Positions 1-7,873 of a stretch of 56,250 nucleotides of DNA are shown piece after piece (the stretch's first letter is position 1; every line of letters starts with the position of its first letter). The stretch lies in contig JASJBI010000016.1 in the NCBI GenBank assembly GCA_030066595.1, positions 1 through 56,250 of the forward strand. The letters run 5' to 3'. Position numbers and translations under genes: made by a program. The notes beneath the pieces are model-generated. The model searched no databases. It saw nothing but the letters and a program-made list of their open reading frames with translations, and was not told where the DNA came from. The stretch comes from Alphaproteobacteria bacterium. Its GTDB lineage: Bacteria > Pseudomonadota > Alphaproteobacteria > JAJFFI01.

Positions 1-357
1 TACCCGTCCGAGGGTTTCGACCTGATCTGCTTCTTCGACTGCCTGCACGACATGGGCGACCCCGTGGGCGCGGCCCGGCACGCGGCCAAATCCCTCGCCA
101 AGGACGGGACCGTGATGCTGGTCGAGCCCTTCGCCAACGACCGGGTCGAGGACAACCTGAACCCGGTGGGGCGCCTCTACTACGCGGCCTCGACGACCTT
201 GTGCTGTGCGCACGCGCTGTCCGAAGGCAACGGTATCGCGCTCGGCGCCCAGGCGGGCGAGGCGCGCCTCGCCGAGGTCTTCCGCAAGGCCGGCTTCGGC
301 CACTTCCGGCGGGCGGCCGAGACGCCCTTCAACCTGATCCTGGAGGCGCGGCTTTAG
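1..357 (+). CDS. Class I SAM-dependent methyltransferase, C-terminal part
   Basis: The reading frame is open from the first base, so this is the 3' end of a gene that starts outside the window; about 118 residues are visible. The segment FDLICFFDCLHDMGDP followed by a hydrophobic strand (GTVMLVEPF) is the late part of a Rossmann methyltransferase fold, where the 'D..HD' loop lies near the SAM pocket. The C-terminus (ALGAQAGEARLAEVFRKAGF, then a closing beta strand) matches methyltransferases that usually carry an N-terminal winged-helix segment. The substrate cannot be inferred. The ATG at 52 is internal and is not the true start. Family call fairly sure, substrate unknown. Confidence 0.75.
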   Translation, partial: YPSEGFDLICFFDCLHDMGDPVGAARHAAKSLAKDGTVMLVEPFANDRVEDNLNPVGRLYYAASTTLCCAHALSEGNGIALGAQAGEARLAEVFRKAGFGHFRRAAETPFNLILEARL

Positions 358-371
358 CGGGCTCGCCCAAG

Positions 372-554
372 CTCACCCTCGCCCTTCGTCCTTCGAGACG
401 CCGCCTTCATCCTGAGGAGGCCTGCAAGGCCGTCTCGAAGGAGGAGGCGGCTCCTCAGGATGAAGGGCTCAGTGTGAGGGTGAGCGTTATCGAGGAGTTG
501 ACCTCACCCTGAGCTTCCTCAACGCGAGCCTGTCGAGGGGCGAAGGGTGAGGTC
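372..554. repeat. Two intergenic palindromic repeat elements
   Basis: This is the stretch between the methyltransferase and the SDR gene (358-657); no gene is evident in it. Element one (372-484) has nested arms: CTCACCCTC at 372-380 pairs with GAGGGTGAG at 476-484, CCTTCGAGACG at 390-400 with CGTCTCGAAGG at 431-441, and the 405-418 arm with 453-466. Element two (500-554) has an 11-bp perfect arm, GACCTCACCCT, pairing with AGGGTGAGGTC at 544-554. Such 'CCTGAGGA...TCTCGAAGGA' palindromes are common interspersed intergenic repeats in alphaproteobacteria. They could act as a transcription end for the methyltransferase or stabilise mRNA ends; neither has a clear U-tract. Confidence 0.7.
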
Positions 555-657
555 AAAGGCGCCTTCAGGTGTCCCGCAACAGCCAGCTAAGCACGGTGAG
601 ACGAGGTCACCGGCACAAACGCAGCCCATGGGTCCGCCGGCGTCCTGCCCGCCGCCC

Positions 658-1434
658 TCACAGAAACGTCGTGCCGCCGTCCACCATGATGGTCTGGCCG
701 GTGACGTAGCGGCTCGCGTCCGAGGCGAGCCAGAGCACGGTGCCGGCCAGGTCCCGGGCCTCGAGGTTGCGCTTGAGCGACTGGCCCTCGCGCACCACTT
801 CCAGCGCGCGCTCGTGCTTCTCGCCGAAAAAGCTCTCGGTCCCCTCGGTCATGACCGCGCTGGGCGCCACCGCGTTGACCCGGATCCAGTCCCGCCCGAG
901 CTCGCGGGCGAGCCCCCGAGTGAGCCCGATCACCGCGCCCTTCGAGGTGGTGTAGTGCAGCGCGTAGGGCAGGCCGTAGGTGGCGGCGAGGGAGGAGATG
1001 TTGATGATCGAGCCGCCGCCGCGGGCCCGCATCGCCGGCACCACCGCCTTGCAGGCGTTCCAGATGCCCTTGACGTTGACCGCCATGCAGGCGTCCCACT
1101 CGGCCTCGTCGAGGCGGTCGAACGGGCCGCTGCCCAGATTGCCGTAGAGGGCGGCGTTGTTGACCAGGACGTCGATCCGCCCGAAGGCCTCCTGCGCGGT
1201 CTTGGCCATGTGCTCGGTGGCGCTGGTCTTGCTGACGTCGATGGCGACCGAGAGCGCCTGGCCGCCGGCGGCCTGGATCGCCTCGACGGTGTCGCGCGAA
1301 TCCTGGAGATCGGCGGCCAGGACGGCCGCGCCCGCGCCGGCCAGCCGTTCGGCGTATTCCCGGCCGAGCCCGCGCGCCGCGCCCGTGACGATGGCGACCT
1401 TCTCGGTGAGATCGAATTCCGACGATCCGCTCAT
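658..1434 (-). CDS. SDR family NAD(P)-dependent oxidoreductase
   Basis: A 258-residue classical short-chain dehydrogenase/reductase. Visible motifs in order: the cofactor-binding TGAARGLG near residue 17, the LVNNAA strand motif near the middle, a catalytic serine region (IINISSLAA), the YxxxK catalytic pair in HYTTSKGAV, and a C-terminal VDGGTTFL. Length is normal for the family. A purine-rich GGGAGCAGG lies just upstream of the ATG. It is transcribed divergently from a thioesterase gene, and the two share a palindromic operator that suggests joint control with acyl-CoA or branched-chain metabolism. That points to a hydroxyacyl substrate, but specificity cannot be read from the sequence. Confidence 0.9.
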   Translation of the reverse strand: MSGSSEFDLTEKVAIVTGAARGLGREYAERLAGAGAAVLAADLQDSRDTVEAIQAAGGQALSVAIDVSKTSATEHMAKTAQEAFGRIDVLVNNAALYGNLGSGPFDRLDEAEWDACMAVNVKGIWNACKAVVPAMRARGGGSIINISSLAATYGLPYALHYTTSKGAVIGLTRGLARELGRDWIRVNAVAPSAVMTEGTESFFGEKHERALEVVREGQSLKRNLEARDLAGTVLWLASDASRYVTGQTIMVDGGTTFL

Positions 1435-1449
1435 TTGCCTGCTCCCTGC

Positions 1450-1479
1450 TTGACAGCTTCGGCGATCCGCTCCGATACT
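1450..1479 (+). promoter_or_regulatory. Candidate sigma-70 promoter of the thioesterase gene
   Basis: TTGACA at 1450-1455 is followed after 18 bases by GATACT at 1474-1479. Transcription would start close to 1486, inside the palindrome at 1483-1500, so a protein bound there should block initiation. The -35 is perfect; the -10 is weaker. Confidence 0.45.
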
Positions 1480-1482
1480 GCT

Positions 1483-1500
1483 GACGTTTACGTAAACGTC
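1483..1500. promoter_or_regulatory. 18-bp perfect palindrome, LiuR-like operator
   Basis: GACGTTTACGTAAACGTC is an exact 18-bp palindrome between two divergent genes, 49 bases from the SDR start and 33 bases from the thioesterase start. It matches, from memory, the ACGTTTACGTAAACGT-type motif of LiuR, a MerR-family regulator of branched-chain amino acid and acyl-CoA catabolism in proteobacteria. No regulator gene lies nearby, so control would be in trans. The palindrome is seen directly; the regulator is inferred. Confidence 0.6.
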
Positions 1501-1532
1501 AAGATGCCTCCGCCACGCGCCCCCGAAGACCC

Positions 1533-1949
1533 ATGAGCCACATTTCCGTCGACGATTTCAACCGCCTGATCCGCGAGCAGAGCCCGTTCGGCGTCTGGCT
1601 CGGGCTCACGCTCGAGAGCGTAACGCCCGGCCAGGCCCGTTTGCGGCTGCCCTACCGACCGGAGCTCCTGCGGCCCGGCGGCACCGTGCACGGGCCCGTG
1701 CTGATGGCGGCCGCCGACTACGCCATGTACGCGGTGGCCATGAGCATCTGGGAGCGGGGCGGGACCGCGGTCTCGGCGAACATCAACATCAGCTTCCTCC
1801 GGCGCACCTCCGACCGGGATCTGGTGTGCGAGGCCCGGGTGCTCAGGTCGGGGCGCCGCCTGGCGTTTCTCGAGGCCAACGTGTTCTCGGACGGGAGCAC
1901 CGAGCCAACGGCCCATGTCACCGCGTCCTACGCGCTGCCCCAGGAATGA
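1533..1949 (+). CDS. PaaI-like hotdog-fold thioesterase
   Basis: A 138-residue protein of single hotdog-domain size. Its pattern is that of PaaI/YigI-type acyl-CoA thioesterases: an early segment (SPFGVWLGLTLESVTPGQAR), the LRPGGTVHGPVLMAAADYA helix around residues 47-66, and alternating strands ending in AHVTASYALP. In the family the HG-x(n)-A/D region of the central helix forms the active site; here it reads VHGPVLMAAAD. It would release CoA from an aryl or acyl thioester in the cytosol. It shares a palindromic operator with the divergent SDR gene. Substrate unknown. Confidence 0.8.
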   Translation: MSHISVDDFNRLIREQSPFGVWLGLTLESVTPGQARLRLPYRPELLRPGGTVHGPVLMAAADYAMYAVAMSIWERGGTAVSANINISFLRRTSDRDLVCEARVLRSGRRLAFLEANVFSDGSTEPTAHVTASYALPQE

Positions 1950-1976
1950 GCGGCGGCACCACTAGCCGTTCCGGTA

Positions 1977-1992
1977 CGGTATCATTATACCG
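1977..1992. repeat. Short inverted repeat upstream of rplM
   Basis: CGGTAT at 1977-1982 and ATACCG at 1987-1992 flank a 4-base loop, about 36 bases before the rplM promoter -35. It may be a weak end signal for the thioesterase transcript or a binding site. No U-tract follows. Confidence 0.35.
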
Positions 1993-2027
1993 CATCACTA
2001 AACATCTAGGATCTATGTGGAAATCCG

Positions 2028-2055
2028 TTGACAGCGTGACTATGTCTGGCATACT
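2028..2055 (+). promoter_or_regulatory. rplM-rpsI promoter
   Basis: A perfect TTGACA at 2028-2033 is followed after 16 bases by CATACT at 2050-2055, in an intergenic stretch richer in A+T than its surroundings. It leaves a leader of about 65 bases before the rplM ATG at 2127. The strength of the -35 fits a ribosomal protein operon. Confidence 0.6.
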
Positions 2056-2126
2056 CCGCGCGCTTTCAACGGGGGCCTCGGCGCGCGGCGCGGGCCTCTG
2101 AATTTTTGCTGGGGATGGACGTGGCG

Positions 2127-2594
2127 ATGAAGACCTATTCGGCGAAGCCCTCCGAGGTGGAGAGAAAGTGGTACCTCGTCGATGCCGAGGGCATCGTGCT
2201 CGGGCGGCTGGCGGCGGTCGTGGCCGAGCGCCTGCGCGGCAAGCACAAGCCCATGTTCACGCCGCATATCGACTGCGGCGACAACGTGGTGGTGGTCAAT
2301 GCCGACAAGGTGCGGCTGACCGGGCGCAAGCGCGAGAACAAGCTGTATCACTGGCACACCGGCTATCCCGGCGGCGTCAAGCAGCGCACGGCGGCCCAGA
2401 TCCTCGAGGGCAAAACCCCCGAGCAGGTCGTGCTCAAGGCCGTGGAGCGCATGCTGCCGAAGGGTCCCTTGGGGCGCCAGACGCTGACCAAGCTCAGGGT
2501 CTACGCCGGAGCCGAGCATCCGCACGAGGCGCAGCAGCCCGAGGTGCTGGATGTCGCCGCCATGAATCCGAAGAACAAGAGGAGCGCCGCCTGA
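2127..2594 (+). CDS. rplM: 50S ribosomal protein L13
   Basis: A 155-residue L13 homologue beginning [20 protein letters not shown], the standard alphaproteobacterial N-terminus. The conserved segments [33 protein letters not shown]-like [10 protein letters not shown] and [13 protein letters not shown] are all present, and length is normal. ATG and TTG codons lie in frame at 2115 and 2106, but the family N-terminus and the GGGG run at 2111-2114 favour 2127. The protein is an early-assembling large-subunit component. Its stop overlaps the rpsI start by one base (TGATG), giving translational coupling. Confidence 0.97.
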   Translation: MKTYSAKPSEVERKWYLVDAEGIVLGRLAAVVAERLRGKHKPMFTPHIDCGDNVVVVNADKVRLTGRKRENKLYHWHTGYPGGVKQRTAAQILEGKTPEQVVLKAVERMLPKGPLGRQTLTKLRVYAGAEHPHEAQQPEVLDVAAMNPKNKRSAA

Positions 2595-3127
2595 TGGCCG
2601 CCGAAGAGACCGAGACCAAGACAGCCGAGACCGAGAGCGGCGCGCCCGAGGCAGGCGCCACCTTGGCCGATGTCATGCCGGAAGGGGTGGTGGAAACCGC
2701 CGAAGCCGAAGCGGCGCCGCCCGAGCCCAAGCTCGACGCCCATGGCCGCTCCTACGCCACCGGCAAGCGCAAGAACGCGGTCGCCCGGGTCTGGATCCAG
2801 CCGGGTAGCGGCCGGATCACCGTCAACGGCCGCGCCTTCGAGACCTATTTCGCGCGCCCGGTGCTGCGCATGATCATCAACCAGCCGCTCGAGGCGGCGG
2901 GCCGTTCGGACCAGTACGACGTGGTCTGCTCGGTCACCGGCGGCGGCCTCTCCGGCCAGGCGGGCGCCGTGCGGCACGGGCTCTCGAAGGCGCTGACCTT
3001 CTACGAGCCGGGGCTCCGTCCGGTGCTCAAGAAGGGCGGATTCCTGACCCGTGATTCGCGCGTCGTCGAGCGCAAGAAGTACGGCAAGCGCAAGGCGCGA
3101 CGAAGCTTCCAGTTCTCGAAACGCTGA
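2594..3127 (+). CDS. rpsI: 30S ribosomal protein S9
   Basis: A 177-residue S9. The C-terminal 130 residues are canonical: [35 protein letters not shown], and the basic tail ending [17 protein letters not shown], whose final Lys/Arg contacts P-site tRNA. The N-terminal ~45 residues are an acidic, Ala/Glu-rich low-complexity extension ([13 protein letters not shown]...), a usual feature of alphaproteobacterial S9. It is the second gene of the rplM operon and is followed by a strong terminator. Confidence 0.97.
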   Translation: MAAEETETKTAETESGAPEAGATLADVMPEGVVETAEAEAAPPEPKLDAHGRSYATGKRKNAVARVWIQPGSGRITVNGRAFETYFARPVLRMIINQPLEAAGRSDQYDVVCSVTGGGLSGQAGAVRHGLSKALTFYEPGLRPVLKKGGFLTRDSRVVERKKYGKRKARRSFQFSKR

Positions 3128-3159
3128 TCCCGCGGGACAGTTGGTTGGACTCCAACACA

Positions 3160-3185
3160 GGGCGCCCCGGGTGGGCGCCCTTTTT
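3160..3185 (+). terminator. Rho-independent terminator of rplM-rpsI
   Basis: GGGCGCCC at 3160-3167 and GGGCGCCC at 3173-3180 form an 8-bp G+C-only stem with a 5-base loop, followed at once by TTTTT. It lies 33 bases after the rpsI stop and separates the ribosomal operon from the next genes. Confidence 0.9.
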
Positions 3186-3202
3186 GTTCATGGATGAGAA
3201 AT

Positions 3203-3625
3203 ATGAATAAGTATCCATTCTCTGTCGAACTGGTGGAGCCTTTGCCGGCTCTCAAAGAAGACTTCGATCATGCCGATGCGCAAGAGAGGGGCAGGATGCT
3301 TCTTCGCGCGCTCGGCGCCGAGGAGACACCCGACGGCTGGCGACTCACCGACGGACGACACGTGTGCGACAATTCAATCGCACTGTACGCCACGGACCTG
3401 AACCTCATTGCCGAGGCTGAAGATGCGATGGGCATTGACCCGAGAATCAAGATCAATCGTAACGAAGGCCGGGCCTGGACAGCCGAGTACTTTCATCCAA
3501 CGTGGCCCGCTTGGTCGACCATATGGACAAGTAATGTGCAGGTGTCGGAGGCCGACGCGCGGGTCATGCTCTTGCTGGTTTGCGCGGCGACGAAGGCACC
3601 TCCGCGCTGGGAAGAAGAGGTGTAA
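3203..3625 (+). CDS. Small protein of unknown function, phage ABA-sandwich-like
   Basis: A protein of about 140 residues with no family I can name firmly. The order helix (ADAQERGRMLLRALGAEET), short strand, then YATDLNLIAEAEDAMG, a strand pair ending in EGRAWTAEYF, and a C-terminal helix (EADARVMLLLVCAATKA) resembles the 'phage ABA sandwich' small domain found in phage and prophage genes. It shares the pattern xADAxxRGxxLxxALG with the next gene, so the two look like tandem paralogues. Third-position G+C is lower than in the ribosomal genes upstream. Start 3203 is preferred because GGATGAG lies just upstream; an ATG at 3194 is also possible. It starts 18 bases after the terminator. Confidence 0.6.
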   Translation: MNKYPFSVELVEPLPALKEDFDHADAQERGRMLLRALGAEETPDGWRLTDGRHVCDNSIALYATDLNLIAEAEDAMGIDPRIKINRNEGRAWTAEYFHPTWPAWSTIWTSNVQVSEADARVMLLLVCAATKAPPRWEEEV

Positions 3626-3630
3626 GGCGC

Positions 3631-4047
3631 ATGCCCTACTCGCTGGAACAGTTCAAACAGGCGGACGCGATCACGCGTGGCCACTTGCTGATCGAAGCTC
3701 TCGGTGGCTACAAGACGCAAACCGGCCGGCAACTCCCCCTCGGATGCTCGGTTGCTTCAACCGATGTGGCAGGCCTTTGGCAGGACCGGAACATGCTTCA
3801 CGAAATCGAATCCTGGCTTGGGCTTCATTGTCGTGGATTTGTGGTGGATATTGGCGAAGAGGGTGCGGGTGTCTTTATCGATATGGGACCTGCCAAGCAC
3901 AAGAGGCCATCGATATCCATATTGAGTGAAGAGTCCGAGTGCGAGGCGCGCGCCGTCGCCATCATCAGCTATTGTCGGCAGTACGGGCCACAGCCAGGCG
4001 CGTCCACGCCAACACCGAGCAACACTGAGCCGGAAACAGACTCATGA
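3631..4047 (+). CDS. Small protein of unknown function, paralogue of preceding gene
   Basis: A 138-residue protein beginning MPYSLEQFKQADAITRGHLL. Like its neighbour it has a helix with the pattern xADAxxRGxxLxxALG, a variable loop, a second helix (QDRNMLHEIESWLGLH), strands, and a C-terminal helix (ESECEARAVAIISYCRQ), so it probably has the same ABA-sandwich-like fold. Its stop overlaps the argC start (ATGA), so it is co-translated with argC although nothing suggests a role in arginine synthesis. The tail is Thr/Pro/Ser rich. Function unknown. Confidence 0.6.
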   Translation: MPYSLEQFKQADAITRGHLLIEALGGYKTQTGRQLPLGCSVASTDVAGLWQDRNMLHEIESWLGLHCRGFVVDIGEEGAGVFIDMGPAKHKRPSISILSEESECEARAVAIISYCRQYGPQPGASTPTPSNTEPETDS

Positions 4048-5096
4048 GCACGAAACCCAACACCATCCGGACGGCGATCCTGGGCGCGAGCGGCTATACC
4101 GGGGCGGAGCTGTTGCGCCTGCTCGCCCATCATCCGAGCTACGAGATCCGCGCGCTGACCGGCGACCGCTATGCCGGCAAGGCGGTCGGCGAGGTGTTCC
4201 CCCATCTCGCGGGCCTCGACCTGCCGCCCTTGGTCAAGATCGACGACGTGAACTATGACGGCATCGACGCGGTGTTCTGCGGCCTGCCGCACGGCACCAC
4301 CCAGGAGGTCATCCAGGCGCTGCCGGACCATCTCAAGATCGTCGATCTGTCGGCGGATTTCCGGCTCGAGGATCTGGACGCCTACGCCGAATGGTACGGC
4401 CACCCGCACCGGGCGCCCGAGCTGCAGACGCAGGCGGTCTACGGCCTGACGGAGGTCCATCGCGACGCCATCCGCACGGCCCGGCTGGTCGCGAACCCGG
4501 GCTGCTACCCGACCACGGCGGTATTGCCGCTGGTGCCGCTCCTGCGCGACGGCGTGATCTCCACCGAGGACATCATCATCGACGCCAAGTCGGGCGTGAC
4601 CGGCGCGGGCCGCGCGCTCAGGGAGAGCATGCTGTTCGCCGAGGTGGGCGAGGGCATACACGCCTACGGCGTCGCGGCGCACCGGCACGCGCCCGAAATC
4701 GAGCAAGAGCTGGGCAAGGCGGCGGACGCGCCCGTGCGCGTCGCCTTCACGCCCCATCTCATGCCCATGAACCGCGGCATTCTGGCGACCATCTATGTCC
4801 GCCTCGCCGACGGCCGGACCGCGGAGGACGCGCGGGCCGCCCTCGCGAATCAATATGCAGACGAACCTTTCGTGCGCGTTCTGCCGGACGGTGCGATGCC
4901 CGCAACCCGCCATGTGCGCGGCTCGAATCACTGCCTGATCGGGGTTGCCGCCGACCGCCTGCCGGGGCGCGCGATCCTGGTGTCGGTGCTGGATAACCTT
5001 GTGAAAGGCGCCTCGGGCCAGGCGATTCACAACATGAACCTGCTCACCGGTTTAGACGAGACCAGCGGTCTGGAACAGGCGCCGATGTTCCCCTAG
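4044..5096 (+). CDS. argC: N-acetyl-gamma-glutamyl-phosphate reductase
   Basis: A 350-residue type I ArgC, which reduces N-acetyl-glutamyl phosphate to the semialdehyde with NADPH in arginine biosynthesis. The N-terminal GASGYTGAELLRLLA is the nucleotide-binding motif, the catalytic cysteine is C154 in ANPGCYPT, and SGVTGAGR and HRHAPEIEQEL follow as in the family. The C-terminal VRGSNHCLIGV and VLDNLVKGASGQAIHNMN are conserved. It follows rplM-rpsI at the usual alphaproteobacterial location, but two small genes are interposed. The start overlaps the upstream stop. Confidence 0.96.
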   Translation: MSTKPNTIRTAILGASGYTGAELLRLLAHHPSYEIRALTGDRYAGKAVGEVFPHLAGLDLPPLVKIDDVNYDGIDAVFCGLPHGTTQEVIQALPDHLKIVDLSADFRLEDLDAYAEWYGHPHRAPELQTQAVYGLTEVHRDAIRTARLVANPGCYPTTAVLPLVPLLRDGVISTEDIIIDAKSGVTGAGRALRESMLFAEVGEGIHAYGVAAHRHAPEIEQELGKAADAPVRVAFTPHLMPMNRGILATIYVRLADGRTAEDARAALANQYADEPFVRVLPDGAMPATRHVRGSNHCLIGVAADRLPGRAILVSVLDNLVKGASGQAIHNMNLLTGLDETSGLEQAPMFP

Positions 5097-5170
5097 CATC
5101 GCCATCGCGGCAAAGTTCCGGCATAATGCAGTGCGAGGACGCGGGCGCGTTGGGGGAGGGGAAGATAGCG

Positions 5171-5734
5171 ATGACAGAGAACCTGGCCTTGCAGCGGATG
5201 GCCCACCCTGGCGGCCTGATCCTCTCGCATAAAGGCCGCATGCCGCGCATCGCTCACGACGCTTATATCGCGCCCAACGCCACCATCATCGGCGACGTCG
5301 AAATCGGCAGCCAGTCCAGCATCTGGTTCGGCTGCGTCGTCCGCGGCGACGTCAACATGATTCGCATCGGCGAACGCAGCAACATCCAGGACGGCACCAT
5401 CGTGCACGTGGACAGCCGGCGCTACGGCACCTTCGTGGGCGACGACGTGTTGATCGGCCACGGCGCGATCATCCATGCCTGCATGATCGAGGACCACGCG
5501 GTGATCGGCATTCGCGCCACGGTGCTGGACGGCGCCGTGGTCGAACGCGGCGCCATGGTGGCAGCCTGCGCCCTGGTGACGCCGGGACGGGTGGTCAAGC
5601 AGGGCGAGCTGTGGGCCGGCAGCCCGGCCCGCAAGGTGCGCGACATCAGCCCGGACGAGGCCGACGACCTGGCCGACCTGACGGCCGGCTATGTCGATCT
5701 CGCCAGGGCCTATTCCGACGTGGGCATGCGGTAG
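5171..5734 (+). CDS. Gamma-carbonic anhydrase family protein
   Basis: A 187-residue left-handed beta-helix protein built of hexapeptide repeats (IAPNATIIGDVEIG, VLIGHGAIIHAC, AVIGIRATVLDGAVV). The three zinc-ligand histidines of the gamma class are present as H79, H97 and H102, together with the RGD-type loop (CVVRGDVNMIRIG). Members such as YrdA/CaiE may or may not hydrate CO2, so activity is unproven. The GGGGAGGGGAAG run before 5171 sets the start, in preference to an in-frame ATG at 5126. It stands alone after argC and converges with phaC. Confidence 0.88.
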   Translation: MTENLALQRMAHPGGLILSHKGRMPRIAHDAYIAPNATIIGDVEIGSQSSIWFGCVVRGDVNMIRIGERSNIQDGTIVHVDSRRYGTFVGDDVLIGHGAIIHACMIEDHAVIGIRATVLDGAVVERGAMVAACALVTPGRVVKQGELWAGSPARKVRDISPDEADDLADLTAGYVDLARAYSDVGMR

Positions 5735-5816
5735 CGAAGCGTTTCCAGCCTTCGCTCGACTTCACGCACGGCGCCTGCCATAGGCGAGCACATGCAGCTG
5801 ACGGAGTAGGCCCCGC

Positions 5817-7646
5817 TCAGGCGCTTTCGGGCACCGCTTCGCTGGCCTTGATCCGCACATAGCTGCCGGGTGCGGGCTCGATGACCTCGAGCTTGCCATC
5901 CCCCGGCTCGCGCGCGGGCACCTTCTTGCCGGCATAGCGCTCGAGCCAGCCCATCCACTCCGGCCACCAGGAACCGTCCCGCCGCTCCGCCTTCTGCAGC
6001 CAGGCGTCCGGCTCCTTCGGGTTCTTGGCTTTGCCCGGCATCACCCAGTGGCAGTACTTCTCGGCCGCCGGCGGGTTGACGACCCCGGCGATGTGCCCGG
6101 AGGCCGACAGAATGAACTTCACGGGCCCTTGGTAGTGCTGGGTCGCCGCGTAGGTCGACTTCCAAGGCGCGATGTGGTCCTCGCGGGTCGACAGGATCAG
6201 CGCCGGCACCTTGATCGTGGTCAGATCGATCGGCACGCCCTTCAGCGTGATGGCCCCCGGCTGCACCAGGAGGTTCTCCTGATACATCTTGCGCAGGTAG
6301 TAGCTGTGCATGGAGGCGGGCATGCGCGTCGAATCGGAGTTCCAGTACAAGAGGTCGAAGGGGAACGGATCCTTGCCCATCAAGTAGTTGTTGATGACGA
6401 AGGACCAGATCAGATCGTTGGCGCGCAACATGTTGAAGGTCGTCGCCATCGAAGCGCCTTCCAGATAGCCCTTCTCGTGCATGCTCTCCTCAAGCGAGGC
6501 GAGCTGCTCTTCGTCGATAAAGACCGACAGCTCGCCCGCCTCCTCGAAGTCCACCATGGTGGTGAAGAAGGTGGCGCTCTTGAAGCGGTCGTCTTCCTGG
6601 GCCGCCATATAGGCCAGCGTGGCCGCCAACAGCGTGCCACCGAGGCAGTAGCCGATGACGTTGGCGTCCTTCTCGCCGGTGGCCTGCTCGATCGCGTCGA
6701 GGGCGGCGAGCGGACCCTCCGTCATGTAGTCCTCGAAGGTCTTTTCCGCGAGCCTGGCGTCCGGGTTGACCCAGGAAATCACGAACACGGTCAAGCCCTG
6801 ATCGACCGCCCACTTGATGAACGAATTCTTGGACCGCAGGTCGAGGATGTAGAACTTGTTGATCCAGGGCGGGACGATCAGCAGCGGCCGCTTGTAGACC
6901 TGTTCGGTGCTCGGATCGTACTGGAGCAGCTGCATCAGTTCGTTCTGATAGACCACCTTGCCCGGGGTCACGGCGATGTTCTCGCCGACATCGAAGGCTT
7001 CCTGGTCGGTCATCTTGATGGCCAGCTTGCCCTGGCCGCGCTCGAGGTCGTCGAGCAGGTTCTGCAGCCCGTCGACCAGATTCTGGCCGCCTGTCTCCAT
7101 GGTGGCGCGCAGCACCTCGGGATTGGTCATCAGGAAGTTGGAGGGCGCCATCGCGTCGACGAACTGGCGGGTATAGAAATCCACCTTCTTGGAGGTCTTG
7201 TTGTCCAGCCCCTCGACGTCGCCGACCGTGGATTGCAGCCAGCGCGCGGTCAACAGATAGGACTGCTTGATGTAGTCGAACAGCGCGTTCTCGTTCCACG
7301 CCGCATCCATGAAGCGGCGGTCGTCCTGGGCCGGTTCCGCAACCGGGCCCGGGTCCTCCCCCAGCATGCGCCAGGCGGCGCTCTGCCACAGGCGCATATG
7401 ATCCTGCCACAGGGACATCTGCGCCCCGATCAGCTTTGACGGATCGCTGATCATGCGCGCCGTCATCTCCAGGAAGGCGCTGCCGACATTGAGCGGATCG
7501 GCCATTCCGACATGTGGATCCTGCGCCTGACGCGCCAGGAACTCGGTCACCAGTCGCTGGCTGCGCTCGGCGATCTTGGCCATCGCCGCGGACATCTCGA
7601 CCGGATCGGGAATTTGGACCTCGGTGTCTTGTTGATCGTTCATCAT
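5817..7646 (-). CDS. phaC: Class I poly(3-hydroxyalkanoate) synthase
   Basis: A 609-residue PhaC that polymerises 3-hydroxyacyl-CoA into intracellular polyester granules. The modified lipase box GYCLGG holds the catalytic C334; D490 (STREDHIAPW) and H518 (ASGHIAG) complete the triad. The N-terminal ~250 residues are the usual PhaC N-domain, with the YQN..MQL.QY linker and IVPPWINKFYILDL. Length fits class I, which acts without PhaE or PhaR. The start at 7646 (ATGATG) is chosen because AAGGGATCAC directly precedes it and the family N-terminus begins near there; an upstream in-frame extension to 7844 looks non-coding. No phaA, phaB or phasin gene is nearby. Confidence 0.96.
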   Translation of the reverse strand: MMNDQQDTEVQIPDPVEMSAAMAKIAERSQRLVTEFLARQAQDPHVGMADPLNVGSAFLEMTARMISDPSKLIGAQMSLWQDHMRLWQSAAWRMLGEDPGPVAEPAQDDRRFMDAAWNENALFDYIKQSYLLTARWLQSTVGDVEGLDNKTSKKVDFYTRQFVDAMAPSNFLMTNPEVLRATMETGGQNLVDGLQNLLDDLERGQGKLAIKMTDQEAFDVGENIAVTPGKVVYQNELMQLLQYDPSTEQVYKRPLLIVPPWINKFYILDLRSKNSFIKWAVDQGLTVFVISWVNPDARLAEKTFEDYMTEGPLAALDAIEQATGEKDANVIGYCLGGTLLAATLAYMAAQEDDRFKSATFFTTMVDFEEAGELSVFIDEEQLASLEESMHEKGYLEGASMATTFNMLRANDLIWSFVINNYLMGKDPFPFDLLYWNSDSTRMPASMHSYYLRKMYQENLLVQPGAITLKGVPIDLTTIKVPALILSTREDHIAPWKSTYAATQHYQGPVKFILSASGHIAGVVNPPAAEKYCHWVMPGKAKNPKEPDAWLQKAERRDGSWWPEWMGWLERYAGKKVPAREPGDGKLEVIEPAPGSYVRIKASEAVPESA

Positions 7647-7873
7647 GTGATCCCTTATGATCCTTCTCAGGATCTGGGCACCGCCGGCTCCTGTGGTAAT
7701 CCCCAGGGGCCTTGGCGAACCCTCTGTTTTCTCTGGATTTGTGTTGTCGCGATTACGGCGATGTATTACACGAGCGCCGCCGAAATTGCAAAAGTCCAGA
7801 GCCGGGAACCGGGGCACTACAAAGCTTAGAATAACTATCCACACGGCCCGAATCCGGAAAGGATAGAACTCTT

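Noticed and set aside
6048..7439. A 463-codon open frame on the plus strand, antisense to phaC
   Set aside because: High G+C makes long open frames opposite real genes common; phaC on the other strand is unmistakable and this frame has no motif.
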